Positions 1 through 12,309 of a stretch of DNA of 64,000 nt are shown one piece after another. The position numbers and the translations under genes were made by a program. The stretch's first letter is position 1; the number at the start of each line of letters is the position of its first letter. This DNA is from Larix kaempferi (Eukaryota > Streptophyta > Pinopsida > Pinales > Pinaceae), in the NCBI GenBank assembly GCA_027924585.1, contig BSBM01000151.1, positions 8,465,501 through 8,529,500 of the forward strand. Reading direction: 5' to 3'. The notes beneath the pieces are model-generated. The model saw only the letters and a program-made list of their open reading frames with translations, was not told the origin of the DNA and made no database searches.

Positions 1-31
1 TACTATATTTGATATGCTAAATTAAACTTAA

Positions 32-1493
32 TTGAAATATACTGGCATTTTCAACATTGATAATGAAATGTTGCAAAAAATTGATTGCAACAAATTTGGG
101 TACAAAAATACCCAATCACATTGCATGATACCGTGCTCAAGAGATTTATACAAAAATTCTTCAAAGAGAATCAACAATAGCACAATCTTAAATTTTGAGA
201 TGTTTGTTAGTGTGTAAAAGTTAAAAGATGCTACATCATTATTGGATATTCAAAAGGCAACAAAAGATTCAAAGGTGAAACAAAATGTGTTTGAAAAATA
301 TAACCGATGCAATAAAAACATTTGGAAGATCCATAAGAAAAGATACTAGCGTTGCACATAGAGCAATTCAAACAACAATTATTTCATCTAGTACTATACA
401 TAAATGTTTGACGATACAACTAAAAAAATCAATAGGAACCTCGAGAAAAAATTGTACAAACATAACAAATTTCGATTACAAATAGATGAAAATGATGAAC
501 TTACTTGTTGGGAAATTATTTGTAGACATCCTTATAAAGATAGATGGGGAGAAAGTGTTAAATCTATGCTACATGAATATTGGGTGACAAATTCTCAACT
601 TTCACCAAATGCAAGGGATGTGATATGACAAAGAGTATCACGAAATGAATACAAAATCCATGCAAAACATATATTGGAAATGACACAAATACAATTGTTC
701 AATAAATTCAATGATGGCCACCGTGAAATTAATATGTCGATGAATACATTTGTACAACAAAAACCATGGTATGTTAGACCTATAATTGTTTGTGGCACGT
801 GTTATTGTTGTTATCATGTGGAATTTGAATTATATTATGATACTTTTGTTGAATTTGGTAAAACATTTTAGCCAAATTCACCTCCTCTTTCCAGAATCCA
901 TGTTTTCACATCCTAAATTCTATGCAAGAGAAAAAATGATTAATTATTTGACCTTAAAAAATGTGTCGGCGAAAAAAAGTGTGATCATTGTGGAAATATA
1001 GCTTTATTCCACTCCAAATATCATATTGATAATCAATTGTTGTCAAATGTAACCGACATGTAACCGTTAACTGGAATAAATATGAATATATCAATTATGC
1101 TCCAAATGCTACAAATTCTACATATGCTCTTTCCAAAATAATTGATTTGCAAGAAGATAAAATATGTGATAGATTTTTTGAATAAATTTGAAAAAGAAAT
1201 TTATAAATACACCAATCATTCACATAGAACATGATGGCTAGATCTATATTTCAAACAATATCTTGAATTTTTTCCACTAGGAACAATTTTGTCTGTGGTT
1301 GAATTTGCGTAAAACTACACATTTGCTGCACAAAAAGAGATACAAAGTGAATACTATCATTCTGGAAAAGTTTATATATTTGTCCAAGTTAAGGCATGCT
1401 CAAGGAAATATCGATGGCATAGAAAAAACGAATGACAATCAACATGTGATAAAAGAATATCACTTTTGTACCAGTGATGATCGTACACATGAT
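32..1493 (+). pseudogene. DDE-type transposase, 5' half (degenerate), split by element A
   Basis: Fragments in several frames read as one protein interrupted by stops and frameshifts. Recognisable pieces, in order, are a segment ending WVTNSQLSPNARDVI (about 574-625), a KPWYVRP block with a following CYCCYHVEFELYYDTF block (about 763-850), a CDHCGN motif near 980-1,000, and SVVEFA-stop-NYT near 1,291-1,314. From memory, transposase-like proteins in many animal and some plant genomes carry the same order, with DFAENYT at the last block; there the D would be the first catalytic acid. Here that D reads as E and the E is a stop, so the copy is dead. The frame SDDRTHD is cut at 1,493 and continues at 39,974. 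The 5' end of the gene is probably outside the window. The family name is not established from this sequence. Confidence 0.6.
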
Positions 1494-3104
1494 TGTTATA
1501 GCTCAAATTGACACTTCTATGTCTACGAGGACAGTTCAAAAGATGACACTTCAAGGGTCACTTTTCGTTCACAAAATGGAGAACTTGAGTAGGAGAGACC
1601 TAGAGCTCTAGTTTCGATGAGGTTCCAAGTAGAATAAGGTATGCTATGTATTACTTCTGTCATTTAATGAACATTGGACATCTTTCCCTTGCCTATATGT
1701 TGTGTTTATCATTGTATAAGATTTGTCTTGTATCTGATATGAATTTGATTAACTAGCATTATTTTATTGTTATATTTTGATTTCAATAACTTCTTTTTTG
1801 TAGCCAAGTTTGTTTGAGGAAGGTATTTTGTTTTTGGTTCTAGGTCTTTGGATAGGTAAGAAGGAGTGAATATGAAAGGACAAAGAAAATATAGGATCAA
1901 CCTTCATAAATAAGGTGCGTGAAATATTTATCTTTCGTCCTTTAGTTTAGATTTGTTTGATGTCAATTTGATGTTTAAAGTCTGACCTGTTGAAGTTCTC
2001 CATGGTTCCATCATCGGGAAAACATTATGCAGATCATTCTCTTGGATGCTTAGCCTAATCCAGTCATGTGTTGACTGGAGTGGTAGTAGGCTGGAGGTCG
2101 CATTGCATACTCCATGTGGGAGTTCTCTGTAGTGGGAGTGATCTATTCTTATCAGGGTGAGATGAATTGTCTATGTTACAAGGGGATATTATCTCCTTGT
2201 ATATTAAACAAAGTTTAATATAATGTTGAATTTGATATTGGGATCTAAGAAGTGTCTGGGCTCTAAGAAGTGTCTAGGACTTCTTAGAGTATGGTCAAAT
2301 CAACATTACATTGCTATTGAGGAATGTGACTGCATGTGAGGAGATGTCAATGTGGAGAAATTTTCTATGATGAATAAATAACCAAGGAGTCGGGAAAATC
2401 CATTGACGAATTCCCTGAAAAATTGGAAAGCAAGAAAGAGCACAACTAACCCATTAAAAGGGGTAAATTGACCGTAGAAGACAAAATGACAAGTTGGCTT
2501 GAAGATAAATAAAATATAGAGTTCAAACTATCAAGTCGGCCCCATATAGTGAAAATCAAGTCAAATGAAGAATATGAATAGAAGTGTTCTCACACTTTAT
2601 TTCACACATTCAAGCAATCTCATCTCTCTTAATTGGTGTGCACTTCTCAAGGAGGACAATTGAAGATCACTAGAAGAAATTTTGGGGTTATATTATTATC
2701 TTATTATCTCTGCTAGTTCTCTAGGGTTTCATGTGGAAGAAGAGCACACTCTTGTGCTAGAACTTAATCTTCATGTTTGGTATTGTTCTTGTATTGGATT
2801 AATTTATTTTGAGAAAATTTTGTTTGGTTTTATACTATCAGGGTTCCCAAGGATAAATCTTTGTGTCTCTTATGCATGGTTATCTTTTGGTGTCATCCTT
2901 GTTTTATTTTCCGCTGCAAATGAATGATTCTATAATTGAGGAATGAAATGGATTATGAAATTAAAGTTGAAAGAGATGAAAAATTATACTGCTAAGTTAA
3001 AATTCAACATGACTCGCTTGCAAGGAGTCTTTTAGATGTCTATCTTGTCTCATCAAGTATGTTGGTGACAAATCCCTAGTCATATGAATTTTTCCTTAAC
3101 AACA
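1494..3104 (+). repeat. Element A left LTR (carries solo LTR F)
   Basis: This LTR matches the right LTR at 38,836-39,973 in three blocks: 1,494-1,579, 1,580-1,987 and 3,010-3,104. It differs in two ways. A 1,022 bp solo LTR has been inserted at 1,988. About 555 bp that the right LTR has (roughly 38,920-39,473, including the TATA box) are missing near 1,579. The missing block is bounded by short A-rich and GGA similarity, consistent with a deletion in the left copy. Without F the left LTR is only 589 bp and lacks a promoter. Confidence 0.85.
1988..3009 (+). mobile_element. Element F: solo LTR inserted in A's left LTR
   Basis: The block begins TGTTGAAG and ends TTCAACA, so its ends form a TGTTGAA/TTCAACA inverted pair. 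It is flanked by TGACC (1,983-1,987) and TGACT (3,010-3,014), a 5 bp target duplication with one later change. The right LTR of A lacks the whole block and reads through the site. At 1,022 bp with no internal domain, it is best explained as a solo LTR left by recombination. Reading frames within it show no known domain. Confidence 0.82.
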
Positions 3105-3108
3105 AAAT

Positions 3109-3124
3109 TGGTGACTCTGTTGGG
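3109..3124 (+). promoter_or_regulatory. Element A primer-binding site
   Basis: TGGTGACTCTGTTGGG lies four bases after the left LTR. It resembles the TGGCGACTCTGCTGGGG type of primer site that I recall from other plant gypsy elements, where a tRNA other than initiator Met (reported as Arg) primes. The exact tRNA match was not checked. Confidence 0.6.
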
Positions 3125-5314
3125 TCTCTTTTTGGTCATTTCCTCTAGTTTGTTTAAATTGATTGAGTCTTTGTCAAGTCAACATATCTCAGACACTTGT
3201 AGAAACCTTTGGTTTTTATTTTTCGGAGTTTTGCACTTTTTTTTTCTAACCTATCAAGAGTTATTCACGCCTTGTAATACTTATAGGTGCAAATTCTCTG
3301 TGAATTCATGTGCAATCCTAAGAACAATAGCGAACCATTAGTAGGAAACGTTATACACAAGTGTGAAATCCCTGAAAAGTGAGATTTTTCTCAATTTTCT
3401 ACAATTTTTGAATTTGTCTGGGTGTGTTTGAATTTCTAAGCATATTGGACTTCTCTGTGGTCCCTTAGAAAAATTATGGGTGGTGTTTGATTAGTTTAGC
3501 TTGCATTTTGGCTCAAAATAAAGTGAAAAGTTTGAAAAGTGTCTTTGTTTCACTTTCTTTTCGCTTTTTGCGGATTTAGTAGACCTTGAAAGTGAAAGCT
3601 TAGAGCATAGTCTTTTGTTTATGTCTCTGATTGCACTGTTTGGATGCAATATTTTGGATTCACCAAACCTCGTTGCCTAGTAAACCTAATTGTTTGTTTG
3701 AGTCTAAGGAACTTTTGTTTACTTTCTTCTTCTCGAACTTGATTGGTTGAAGTGTCTAGTGATTGAAGCTACTTTCATTTGAAGTGATATGAATATCATA
3801 TCTCATTTATATTGTTTTCAAAATGTTAATAGGTGTCTTAGGGTCCTTTATACCCTTAACTAACCTCTCTCATAAAAAACCCCTGAAAACTCACTACCTT
3901 TTTTAGTTTTTGCTTGATTAAGCTTCATAAGTATCCATTCGCACCCCCGCTTAGGGAAAAGCATGAGCATTCGCAATCTTGAATGGGAACCAAGTGCAAA
4001 TGCACCTTACCATTTGCACCTTTATTGAAGATAGGGTGAAAATACTTGGTTAGGGTAAAAAAAGTAAAACAAAAAATGGTTTTTTAGATTTATCAGGTCT
4101 AGTGGGGATCTGGGTCTTTCTTATATTTTCCAAATTCTGATCTTTAAGCCTTCAAAATCATCGTTTTTTGTGTTTTTGAGTAAGCACTGAACGAAAAGAA
4201 AAATTGGATTTTGCATGAAATCGTAGTTTTCTTTTAGTTCATTTATGAATATTTTGGACATTTTGATGTTTTTCGGAATGTTTTAAGAAAAGAAAACATT
4301 GTATTGCGTTCATTGGCATTATCTCATGAAAATCATAAAGAATTGTTTGCTTTGGTTATAGTAATTTCCTTAAAAATTGAATCTTGCTTAAAATTTTGAA
4401 AGGTTATTATTGTTTTTTCTTTCTTTTTGAAAGTTGTGTATAGTCAAGTAACTATTTCAAAAGATTAACTGGTGTTTTCCATTTGCAAGTAATATATTTT
4501 TAATTTTATTTTTAGCTCAAAACGTCATCTTTTCACACTTTCACATCCTTCTGAGTAATAACAACCATTAAAATGAATGCTTAATCTAAAATTTATTAGA
4601 CATTTTGGATTTATAAGGTTCACTAAATATCTTAGGGATAGGGCCTTAGACTAGGGTGGAAGCAAACACTCTGTGGCTATTTCAAACTTTGAAACAAAGG
4701 TATATATCATATGGATAGGAAAATTCAATACTTGTAAGGTTGTGGCCGAGAAGTTCCTCTCAAATAGGAGTCAAGCACGAGGTCATGTGAGGTTAATTTG
4801 ACGATATTACCCCTCTGATTCTTATCTAAGAATTTGTGGGATTTTGCATGTACGGGGATTTCATCAGTACCACCTTGGGCCCCTTGTGGTGCCGTTACTT
4901 TTGAGGTTTTGGGCTCGGTTACCTTGTCCATATTCCAATCCCTACCATCAATTCCCCCATATACTAACTGTGAGTTGGTAGCCTTAGTATATTTTCTTAG
5001 GTTCCACCTAGGTGACTATAGGGGGCTTCCTATGGTACCTTGAGTAGACGTTAAGCCAAACTATCATTAGCCTTGGAGGGTTTCCTGTACCTTTCTGGGA
5101 GACTTTCACCAAGAAGGGTTGTTAGTGGAGACCTTGGCAACTGCTTTCGCACCTTTGTTGTTTGGTTGTGGGACTTAATCAACCCACACTGAACTTTGAA
5201 AGGCCCTTTGTTTGCTTGTTTGATATCTCTAGGATATTTGCTAGTGGTGTATTGGTTTTTCTTAGTTGGCCTCATTTCTTACTTGTTGAGTCATAACTTA
5301 AGGCTAAGGTTCTC
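3125..5314 (+). other. Element A leader, no recognisable coding region
   Basis: About 2.2 kb between the primer site and the first gag-like frame. It is AT-rich with stops in all frames and no domain I recognise. It is assigned to A by position only. Confidence 0.5.
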
Positions 5315-6208
5315 ATGGACACCAACCAAGGGACCCTTGTGCAAGGGGATTCTTATGCTTTTCCATTTGTTCAGAACATTGGTACTCCTTTGTTGGCTAC
5401 TTTGGATCTTCTTGGATTCACCATAGGGCTGTCAGTTTGGTTATTTTCCACCTTGAATGTCCTAAATGATCCTGATGCTTCTCAATCAAGCACTTTATTT
5501 CAAGTGCATCAAAACCATGTTCCTTCTTCACTAGTAACATCTTCTCCTACTCCTTCTACCTCATGTGGTGAAATTTTTGATACTAGTAACCAACAGTCTA
5601 AAAGGAATAGAAGGAGGAAGAATATGAAGAAGATGTGAAGGTAAGGGGGTGACTCCCTAGCCCATGGAGGTCATGTTGGGGGCACTCACACAGTCACTAC
5701 AATTCATACTAGTAACCTACAACCAACCTCTAGAGGTCATGTTGGGAGTACACGTTTAGTCACTGCAATTCATACTGAAAGTATGTCATCAACCACTGCC
5801 AGGCATGTGGAAGACACATCATTGACCATTGCAAGTCATGTTAATGATAAGTCACCAGTCAATGCAATTCATACTGAAGACAAGTCTTTAGTCACCAAAA
5901 TTGATATTGAAGACAAGTCTTCAGTCACCGAAATTCATACTAAATACATGCAACCAGCCGCTGCAAGTCATGCTGGGGGGAAACTGTCAATCAACTCTAG
6001 TCATGCTGACAATATTAATATTGTTGAGAAATCTAAACGAATAGGACACAATCCTAATCTCCCTTGTAATATTTGCAAGGGAGATCGCCTTAATCATGTA
6101 TTCCGTGTTATTTTAAAAGTACGAAGGGTGTGTTCCATGTTTGAAGAATATTTTTCTCTTGAATTGTCTATAGATTCCCAACAACCTATTCTTTGGTTGA
6201 TCAAGTGA
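5315..6208 (+). pseudogene. Element A gag-like region with coding repeats and a degenerate zinc knuckle
   Basis: Two open stretches (5,315-5,638 and 5,783-6,208) in different frames make up this region. The first ends in a basic run (KRNRRRKNMKKM). The second holds degenerate tandem units of about 13 residues built on SHVEDKS-VTAIHTEDKS, also visible in the DNA from about 5,690 to 5,980. A CNICKGDRLNHVF segment near 6,063-6,100 looks like a zinc knuckle lacking its last cysteine. Basic and zinc-knuckle content before a protease-like segment suits a gag C-terminus. No conserved capsid domain was recognised. Confidence 0.45.
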
Positions 6209-6717
6209 TGGAACCGATGCAATCATCAGCCGATCCCACTCTTCCTTTGGATAGTGATGTGGCTATTGTTGAATTATTCTTCACTTCCCATTCATACTTT
6301 TCTGGACAAGGGGGCACTCCGTTCACTTTGAATGAACCACCACCAATATTTACGATCGTTTCCTTTGATTGGAATAATCTATTCGATCCTCGATTTCCTT
6401 CTACCACACCTTTCCAGATAAATATTTGAGTCGAAGATATGAATGTTCATAGTTTCATTGTAGATGAAGGATCCTATGTTATAATTTTATGTGCACATGC
6501 TTGGAAAGGTGTGGGTTCTCCAACCTTGTTCCAACTATCAATCACCCATTGGATTTTGACATAAGACCTAGTGAACCTTTGGATTTCTCCCTCAGTTACC
6601 TATTACAGTGGGTGGAAAAATTGTCTTAGCTTATTGTATGGTTATAGAGGGGCCATTGGACTTCAATATGCTCCTCGGGCATGATTATGTATATGATATG
6701 AAAGTTGTGGTGTCTAC
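6193..6717 (+). pseudogene. Element A protease-like region, 5' part, interrupted by B
   Basis: After a 78-residue open frame (6,193-6,429) the sequence reads, with stops and shifts, FIVDEGSYVI (about 6,450-6,482) and then a block ending YDMKVVVST just before B. The order (VDEGAS-type motif, then a segment of the LLGHDYVYDMK kind) resembles retropepsin domains of plant gypsy polyproteins, as I remember them. The reading frame resumes after B at 26,002 with LFCVMHFHHNGSIVTIDQ, which is the usual continuation. The active-site triad reads DEG, so activity is unlikely. Confidence 0.5.
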
Positions 6718-7210
6718 TGATCCATCCAACACTTGGCATTGTTGGAATCCAACATCGATATCGACACAACTTCGATGAATTCATGACTATGACCCGTCAT
6801 CGACTTCGATATGACTCTGACAAGTTTCGACCAGTCAATGACTTCAACAAGTTCAACGACCTCGACTAGTCATCGACTTCGACATATTGTCTGTCTTTAT
6901 TCCAGTCGACTGTAATGGTTGAACTTCCGAAACCGTTCTAACTTCTCTTGTAACTAAACGTAACGGGAAGACACCCAAGTGTCTCGGCACTCTATATAAT
7001 CATGTAACATATTGTAATATACATCTTATGGCTTTTACATACAGTAATAGAGAAATCAGTTCACATTCCTGCATATTGTCTGTGTCTGCATGTTTATTTG
7101 CGTAGTGTATTCATGCTTTGGTTATTCTCATTCGTATGCTTCCACCGTAACAGTTTCAATTCATTCAATCAACTGTTGTCCCCCTCATGCACCTGGGCAC
7201 GTGCAGATCA
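6718..7210 (+). repeat. Element B 5' LTR
   Basis: It is 493 bp, the same length as its partner at 25,504. A CTATATAA TATA box lies near 6,993-7,000. Repeated GACTTCGAC and TCGAC-type words fill the upstream part. Confidence 0.92.
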
Positions 7211-7211
7211 T

Positions 7212-7223
7212 TGGTATCAGAGC
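7212..7223 (+). promoter_or_regulatory. Element B primer-binding site (initiator tRNA-Met type)
   Basis: TGGTATCAGAGC starts one base after the LTR. This is the standard plant initiator-Met primer site. Confidence 0.92.
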
Positions 7224-7356
7224 TGTATTCGTCAGACCATTCTTAGCTTTGTTCGTGCTTAAGTTGTGTGTAGACACTTCCATCGAAGTTACCTGACTTA
7301 TGCATGTTCAAACATGCTCGCAAACTCAACAATCTAAGCATACACTACCTTCAAAG

Positions 7357-8430
7357 ATGGCAGGAGAAGCAAACAATCGACATGCAATTGATGAGACACA
7401 TCAACTCATAGAGCAAGCGTTGAATCGACAACGAACTGAAATGTTCACCCAGTTCAATGAGATTTTCACGCGATTCGCTTCGACATCAGGAGGATTTCTG
7501 ACGAGAACTAACTCTGACAAAATTAGCCCCTTCAAAGTGCAAATGAATTTGGACATACCGAATCTAGAAGGAAAGATTGACACAGAATCCGTCGACAATT
7601 CGGTACAACAATTGGAATCCTATTACTCTGTGAATCAACTCTTGGAAGCCGAAAATATCGCCATTTCATCCTTAAAGATGTCGACATCTGTGCACTGCTG
7701 GTGGGAGAACCTCTCAACAAATATGGAAAAAAGTGGAGACCCCATCGACACATGGGAGAAATTTGTCGAATACGTCCGAAAAGCGTTTTACCCACCCAAG
7801 TATGTCGAACAACAATATAAGAAGTGGAATCAACTAAGGAAATGGAAATACCAATCTGTACAAAGTTACACCGACGAGTTCTATCGACTCATGGCTAGAC
7901 CCGACATTCAAGAAGAAGAGAAATTACTTGTTCTGAAGTACATCAGCAGATTGTCCCCGTAAATTCAGCAGGAGATGGAATTTTTGATTGTCAATACGCT
8001 TGCGGATGAATTCCACTATGCCAGTAAGCTTGAAGCTAAACAGAAAGGGAAATCACGCTTTGTGACCAAGCCGATATCAGGACGACCACTCGACAAGAAG
8101 GCACCAGTCAACTTCGACAAGTCAAGATCTTCTCAGCCAACTCTGCATAAGCAGGATCATGGAAAAAAGAATTTTTCGAAATACAAAAGGGAAGGTAGCA
8201 AGCAACCCACCGGGAAATGGTGTGATTTCCACAATTCATCATGGCGTGACATGTTTGAATGCAAAGATCAGAATACATTTCTGGAAAAAGTGTCGACATC
8301 TGACACGTTCGACAAAAATCTGGTTGAAACTGACCTAGAAGCAACGACCCTTTTGACATTGACATCGACCACTCCAGCAGCCTCGACTATCGTCGACAAG
8401 GAGCAACGAGAACGCTTGTTCCATACATAG
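7357..8430 (+). pseudogene. Element B gag
   Basis: The start ATG at 7,357 (MAGEANN) is the first after the leader that opens the gag frame. Residues about 60-200 form a retrotransposon gag (capsid) domain with the signature W-W-x-N and a later KWNQLRKWKYQSVQSYTDEF block. A TAA at 7,960 breaks the frame, which continues as IQQEMEFLIVN through a basic region to TAG at 8,428. A CDFHNSSW-x-C segment (8,221-8,262) is a degraded zinc knuckle of the CxxH type. Two stops show that it is a dead copy. Confidence 0.78.
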
Positions 8431-10459
8431 ATATGGGTTCAAAACAATCCATTGCATCTGATTGTGGATAACGAAAGCCAGAAGAACTTTGTTTCTGAAG
8501 ATCTCGTGAAGAAACTAGGTCTTGTTACCACTCCACATCCTCAGCCTTACAACATCGATTGGATGAAGGATGGATAGGAACTACGGATCACCCGACAATG
8601 CAAACTGACCTACTTCATTAAGCCTTTTGAAGATGAAGTGCTCTGCGACGTGGCACCACTCTCCGTAGCTGACACCTTGCTTGGGAAACCTTACTTGTGG
8701 GATCACCATGGAATTTATCAGTCATGGCCTCAGAAGGTGATTGTTAGAATCCGAAATCAACAGTACAACATACCAGAGCGATGACCTACACCAACGGTTT
8801 CAATGATATCTGCTAAACAGACGAAGAAGCTCATCAATCATGCTCAAAAGTTCGCATTAACCATGATCAAGCCGCGACATTCTAGGAATACTGCAGCAAC
8901 CAGTCGACTCACCGACCCGTGCAACTCCCGACAGAAGCAACCGATCGACAACATTCTTGATGAATACCATAAACTATTCAAAGAGCTATAAAGAGTACCT
9001 CAACATTGCCAGGTAAAACACTCCATTGAACTTGCTCCTGGTTCTTCATTACCTAACGCATATGTCTACAGAAGATCCATTATCGAAAATGAAGAGGTTC
9101 GTAGACAAATCTAAGATTTGATCAACAAAGGTCATATGTGACCCAGTTCCTCTCCTTGTGGAATTCCAGTTGTCCTCGTTCCAAAGAAAAACAGGACTTG
9201 GCGGATGTGCATCGACTGCCGGGACCTCAACAAAATTTCAGTAAAGAACCGATACCCTCTGCCGTGGATAGACGAGCTCATCGACTATCTGAAAGGTGTT
9301 AAATTCTTTACTAAGCTCGACCTCAAGTCGGGATATCATCATATTCCAATCGAGCCCTCAGATGTATGGAAAACTGCTTTCAAGACCAAGAAAGGATTGT
9401 TTGAATGGTTAGTCATGCCTCTCGGCTTAACCAATTCACCTACTACCTTCATGCGATATATGGATAACATACTTCGACCTTTCATTGGCAAATGGGTCAT
9501 TGTGTATCTCGACGACATACTGATTTTCAGTCGACCATGGGAAGAACATGTTGTACAACTTCGACAGGTCCTCGACACTCTCCAACAACATCGACTCTAC
9601 TTGAACATGGACAAATGTTCCTTTGCGATGAACAACATCAAATATTTGGGGTTTGTAATTGACTCTGCAGGAATTCACGTCGACCCAGAAAAAGTACAAA
9701 TTCTCAAATATTGGCCCATTCCTCAAAGCATTCATGAACTAAGAATTTTTCTTGGTTTGGGTAAGTTCTATCAACGATTCATACTCAACTTCAGTCACAT
9801 ATCTTGGCCCTTGAATCAATTGATCAAAGGAAATGGGAGAACTGGATTCAAATGGACACTGACACAACAAGAACCTTTCGACAAGCTCAAACACAAGCTT
9901 TGTACTGCATCAATACTTGTGTTACATGATTTGCATCAGCCCTTCGAGATTGAGACGAATGCATCAGACTATGCCTTGGGCGCAACTATCACTCAGTTTG
10001 GTCACCCAATCGCTTTTCACTCCGAAACTTTTAACGACACTGTTAGAATATATTTGACATATGAGAAAGAACTGTACGCCATTGTGCAAGCTCTTAAGCA
10101 ATGGAGACATTATATCCTTTGCAAGGAGACGTTCATCCTCACTGACCACAATCCTTTATAGTTCACCCTGTCCCAGTCGAAGTTACAAACAACTCGTCAA
10201 CTCAAGTGGATTAATTAGTTGCAACAATTTCAGTTGGTAATTAAGTATCAGAAAGGTAAAGCTAACGCCATCATCGATTGTCTAAGTCGACCACCCATTA
10301 CTCTCCTTTTTACAGTGATGAGTATGCAGGGATATGACACCACTACTTGGCCTCAATTGTATCAGGACAACAACGAATTTTCATCAGTCTATCAACAAAT
10401 TAAGGCCGACAAGTAATCGACCTCCGACTATTTCCTGAAAGACACCTTGCTATACAAGC
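8431..10459 (+). pseudogene. Element B pol, 5' part: protease, RT, RNase H
   Basis: The protease-like segment (8,455-8,760) reads IVDNESQKNFVSEDLV, where the usual active-site DSG is DNE. RT follows, with its core open from 9,205 to 10,161: it has CIDCRDLNK, FTKLDLKSGYHHI, the VMPLGLTNSPTTF block and an intact YLDDILIFS catalytic motif (about 9,506-9,532). RNase H is seen as IETNASDYALGA, then YEKELYAIVQALKQWRHY and LTDHNPL. Stops at 8,576, 8,782, 8,989, 9,113, 9,139, 10,159, 10,216 and 10,414 interrupt it. The frame is cut at 10,459 in the pre-integrase linker (LLYK) and resumes at 24,141. Confidence 0.85.
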
Positions 10460-12130
10460 TGTTGGCTAAAACTGACCCAGAGGTTTCCAATTAGACCCAG
10501 GTTCTTTGCGGTTCTCTCTTTTGACCAACAAAACCCCTTCGCACCGGCCCTTTCGGCAACAACCTGCGAGTAGGTTGAGGTCTCACCCGAGGTGTATCTT
10601 ATGGGGTACTGCGGAATCAGGTTTCCACAGTAAATGATGAGTTGTTTATATGAACAAGCTGCACAACGCAGGACAGAAGGAGTGCACTGCGGTACGCAGC
10701 AGGATCTACGCTGCGAGCAGTACTACACGGTGAAGGCAACACTGCGGGCCTCACTAAGAGACTTCTTACTACTGCGGGCCTTCTACTGGAACTGCGAATC
10801 AACCACACTTATCCCCTACTTGGAATATTTTGAAAATGCTAAGGCACTGAGATGAATATCACCCATCCATCCATTCCGGCACTTACTGGTTATCTTTCTA
10901 GCATTCATTCAGGGACTTAGATTATTACAACGTGGACTGAAATGATAGATGCGACTAACTGTGCTGCGTTCCGTCACTATGTTTAAGAAAGTATTTAAAC
11001 TTAAATGACTGATTCACGATCTTAACATAGCATTGAAATGTTTGCCATTCATCTGCTACCGTGGAACCTAGCATATCATTCCCAAACTTCTCCTATTGGT
11101 AAATGCATATTAAAGTTCTCCTATTACAGCATGCAAGGAAACATTCAAGCATTCATTCTACAGAAAATACAGACAGTCATTCATTCATAAACAACATCGC
11201 ATAACACAGGATTTAACGTGGTTCACTTCCCCGGATGGAAAGCTACGTCCACAAGAACGGTTGGTAATATATTTCTTTCAAAAGGGGATGGGGCAACTGT
11301 TCTTAGTTTGCGCACTCAGCTGCAGACTCTCCTTTCTCTCGGATAGGTCTCTGCGCACATAGCTGCAGAGCCTTTACAATATTCTCAGCTCAGAGAGATT
11401 TTACAATACCAAAAAGGTTATCTCAAGATTACTCTAATAACTAGCATCTAGTATCCAAAAATAGAGCAACCCCATCCCATACAAAAGTGTCTTCTTAAAT
11501 AGATCATGCCCGAAGGTCATGTCTGTACAATGTCGAAGACCTGAAACCCAAACCCTAAGGGTTTCCAAAACTGCGCCGATTTTCCAAACCGGCTTGCTAG
11601 CTCTTGGTAGCGTCTGCTTGATCATGGTGGATCTTCACGTCCTCATCCTGTCGCTATCGGCCTTCCTGTCGCACGCGTGCCTACAGGCTGCTTCTACCAA
11701 ACCATTTCTCTCTAACGGTTTTACCTTCTAAGAATGCCAAACGTCGCTTTCCTTAACAAACCACGTGTGGCCGCCTTCCTGATTTGCCTATGTCCGCCGC
11801 TCGGCCATCTTGGAATATCTTTCCAAAAATGGCTGCTACTGGTTGAACCAGTACCAACACTGATACTTTTCCAGTACACCGCTTTGCTGGCTCCACGTGG
11901 CCTCCTAACTCCGCAACACTGCTTCGGCGCAGTACTGGTCTTCGCATCACATCCAAAACTTCGATGTTGCGCGCAACTCTGCAGTCTGGTCAGAAGTTGG
12001 ATGACGCGCACAACTTCGCAGCATCCTCAATACATAGCGAAAATTGTATTTCTGAGTTGCGCTCAGCTCAGCTTTCCCTGCTTGCCTCAAAAAGGTGTTT
12101 CCAAAACTTTGTCTCAACCTGGGCCCAACA
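10460..12130 (-). repeat. Element C 3' LTR
   Basis: It is 1,671 bp, nearly identical to the copy at 22,467-24,135. On the coding (minus) strand it runs from 12,130 to 10,460, starting TGTTGGGCCC and ending TAGCCAACA. A G-rich stretch (TAGGGGCA) just upstream on the minus strand fits a polypurine tract. Small open frames inside it are chance frames. Confidence 0.92.
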
Positions 12131-12309
12131 TGCCCCTAACACTTACATGTGGCTCGTCCCCGAGCCACTGATTGTTTCAGCTGTCTCACTCTGCGCCACG
12201 ACCGGTGGAATGAACTTGGCCGTGAACTCGTCATATGTACCGCACAATTGCACCACTGCTTCTCTTGTATCCTGCTCAACCTGTTTAACTGTCTCAAGCA
12301 GTGTTGGAG

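Noticed and set aside
2682-2927. Hydrophobic 81-codon ORF that looks like a membrane protein
   Set aside because: It lies wholly inside solo LTR F and is T-rich; hydrophobic chance frames are expected there.
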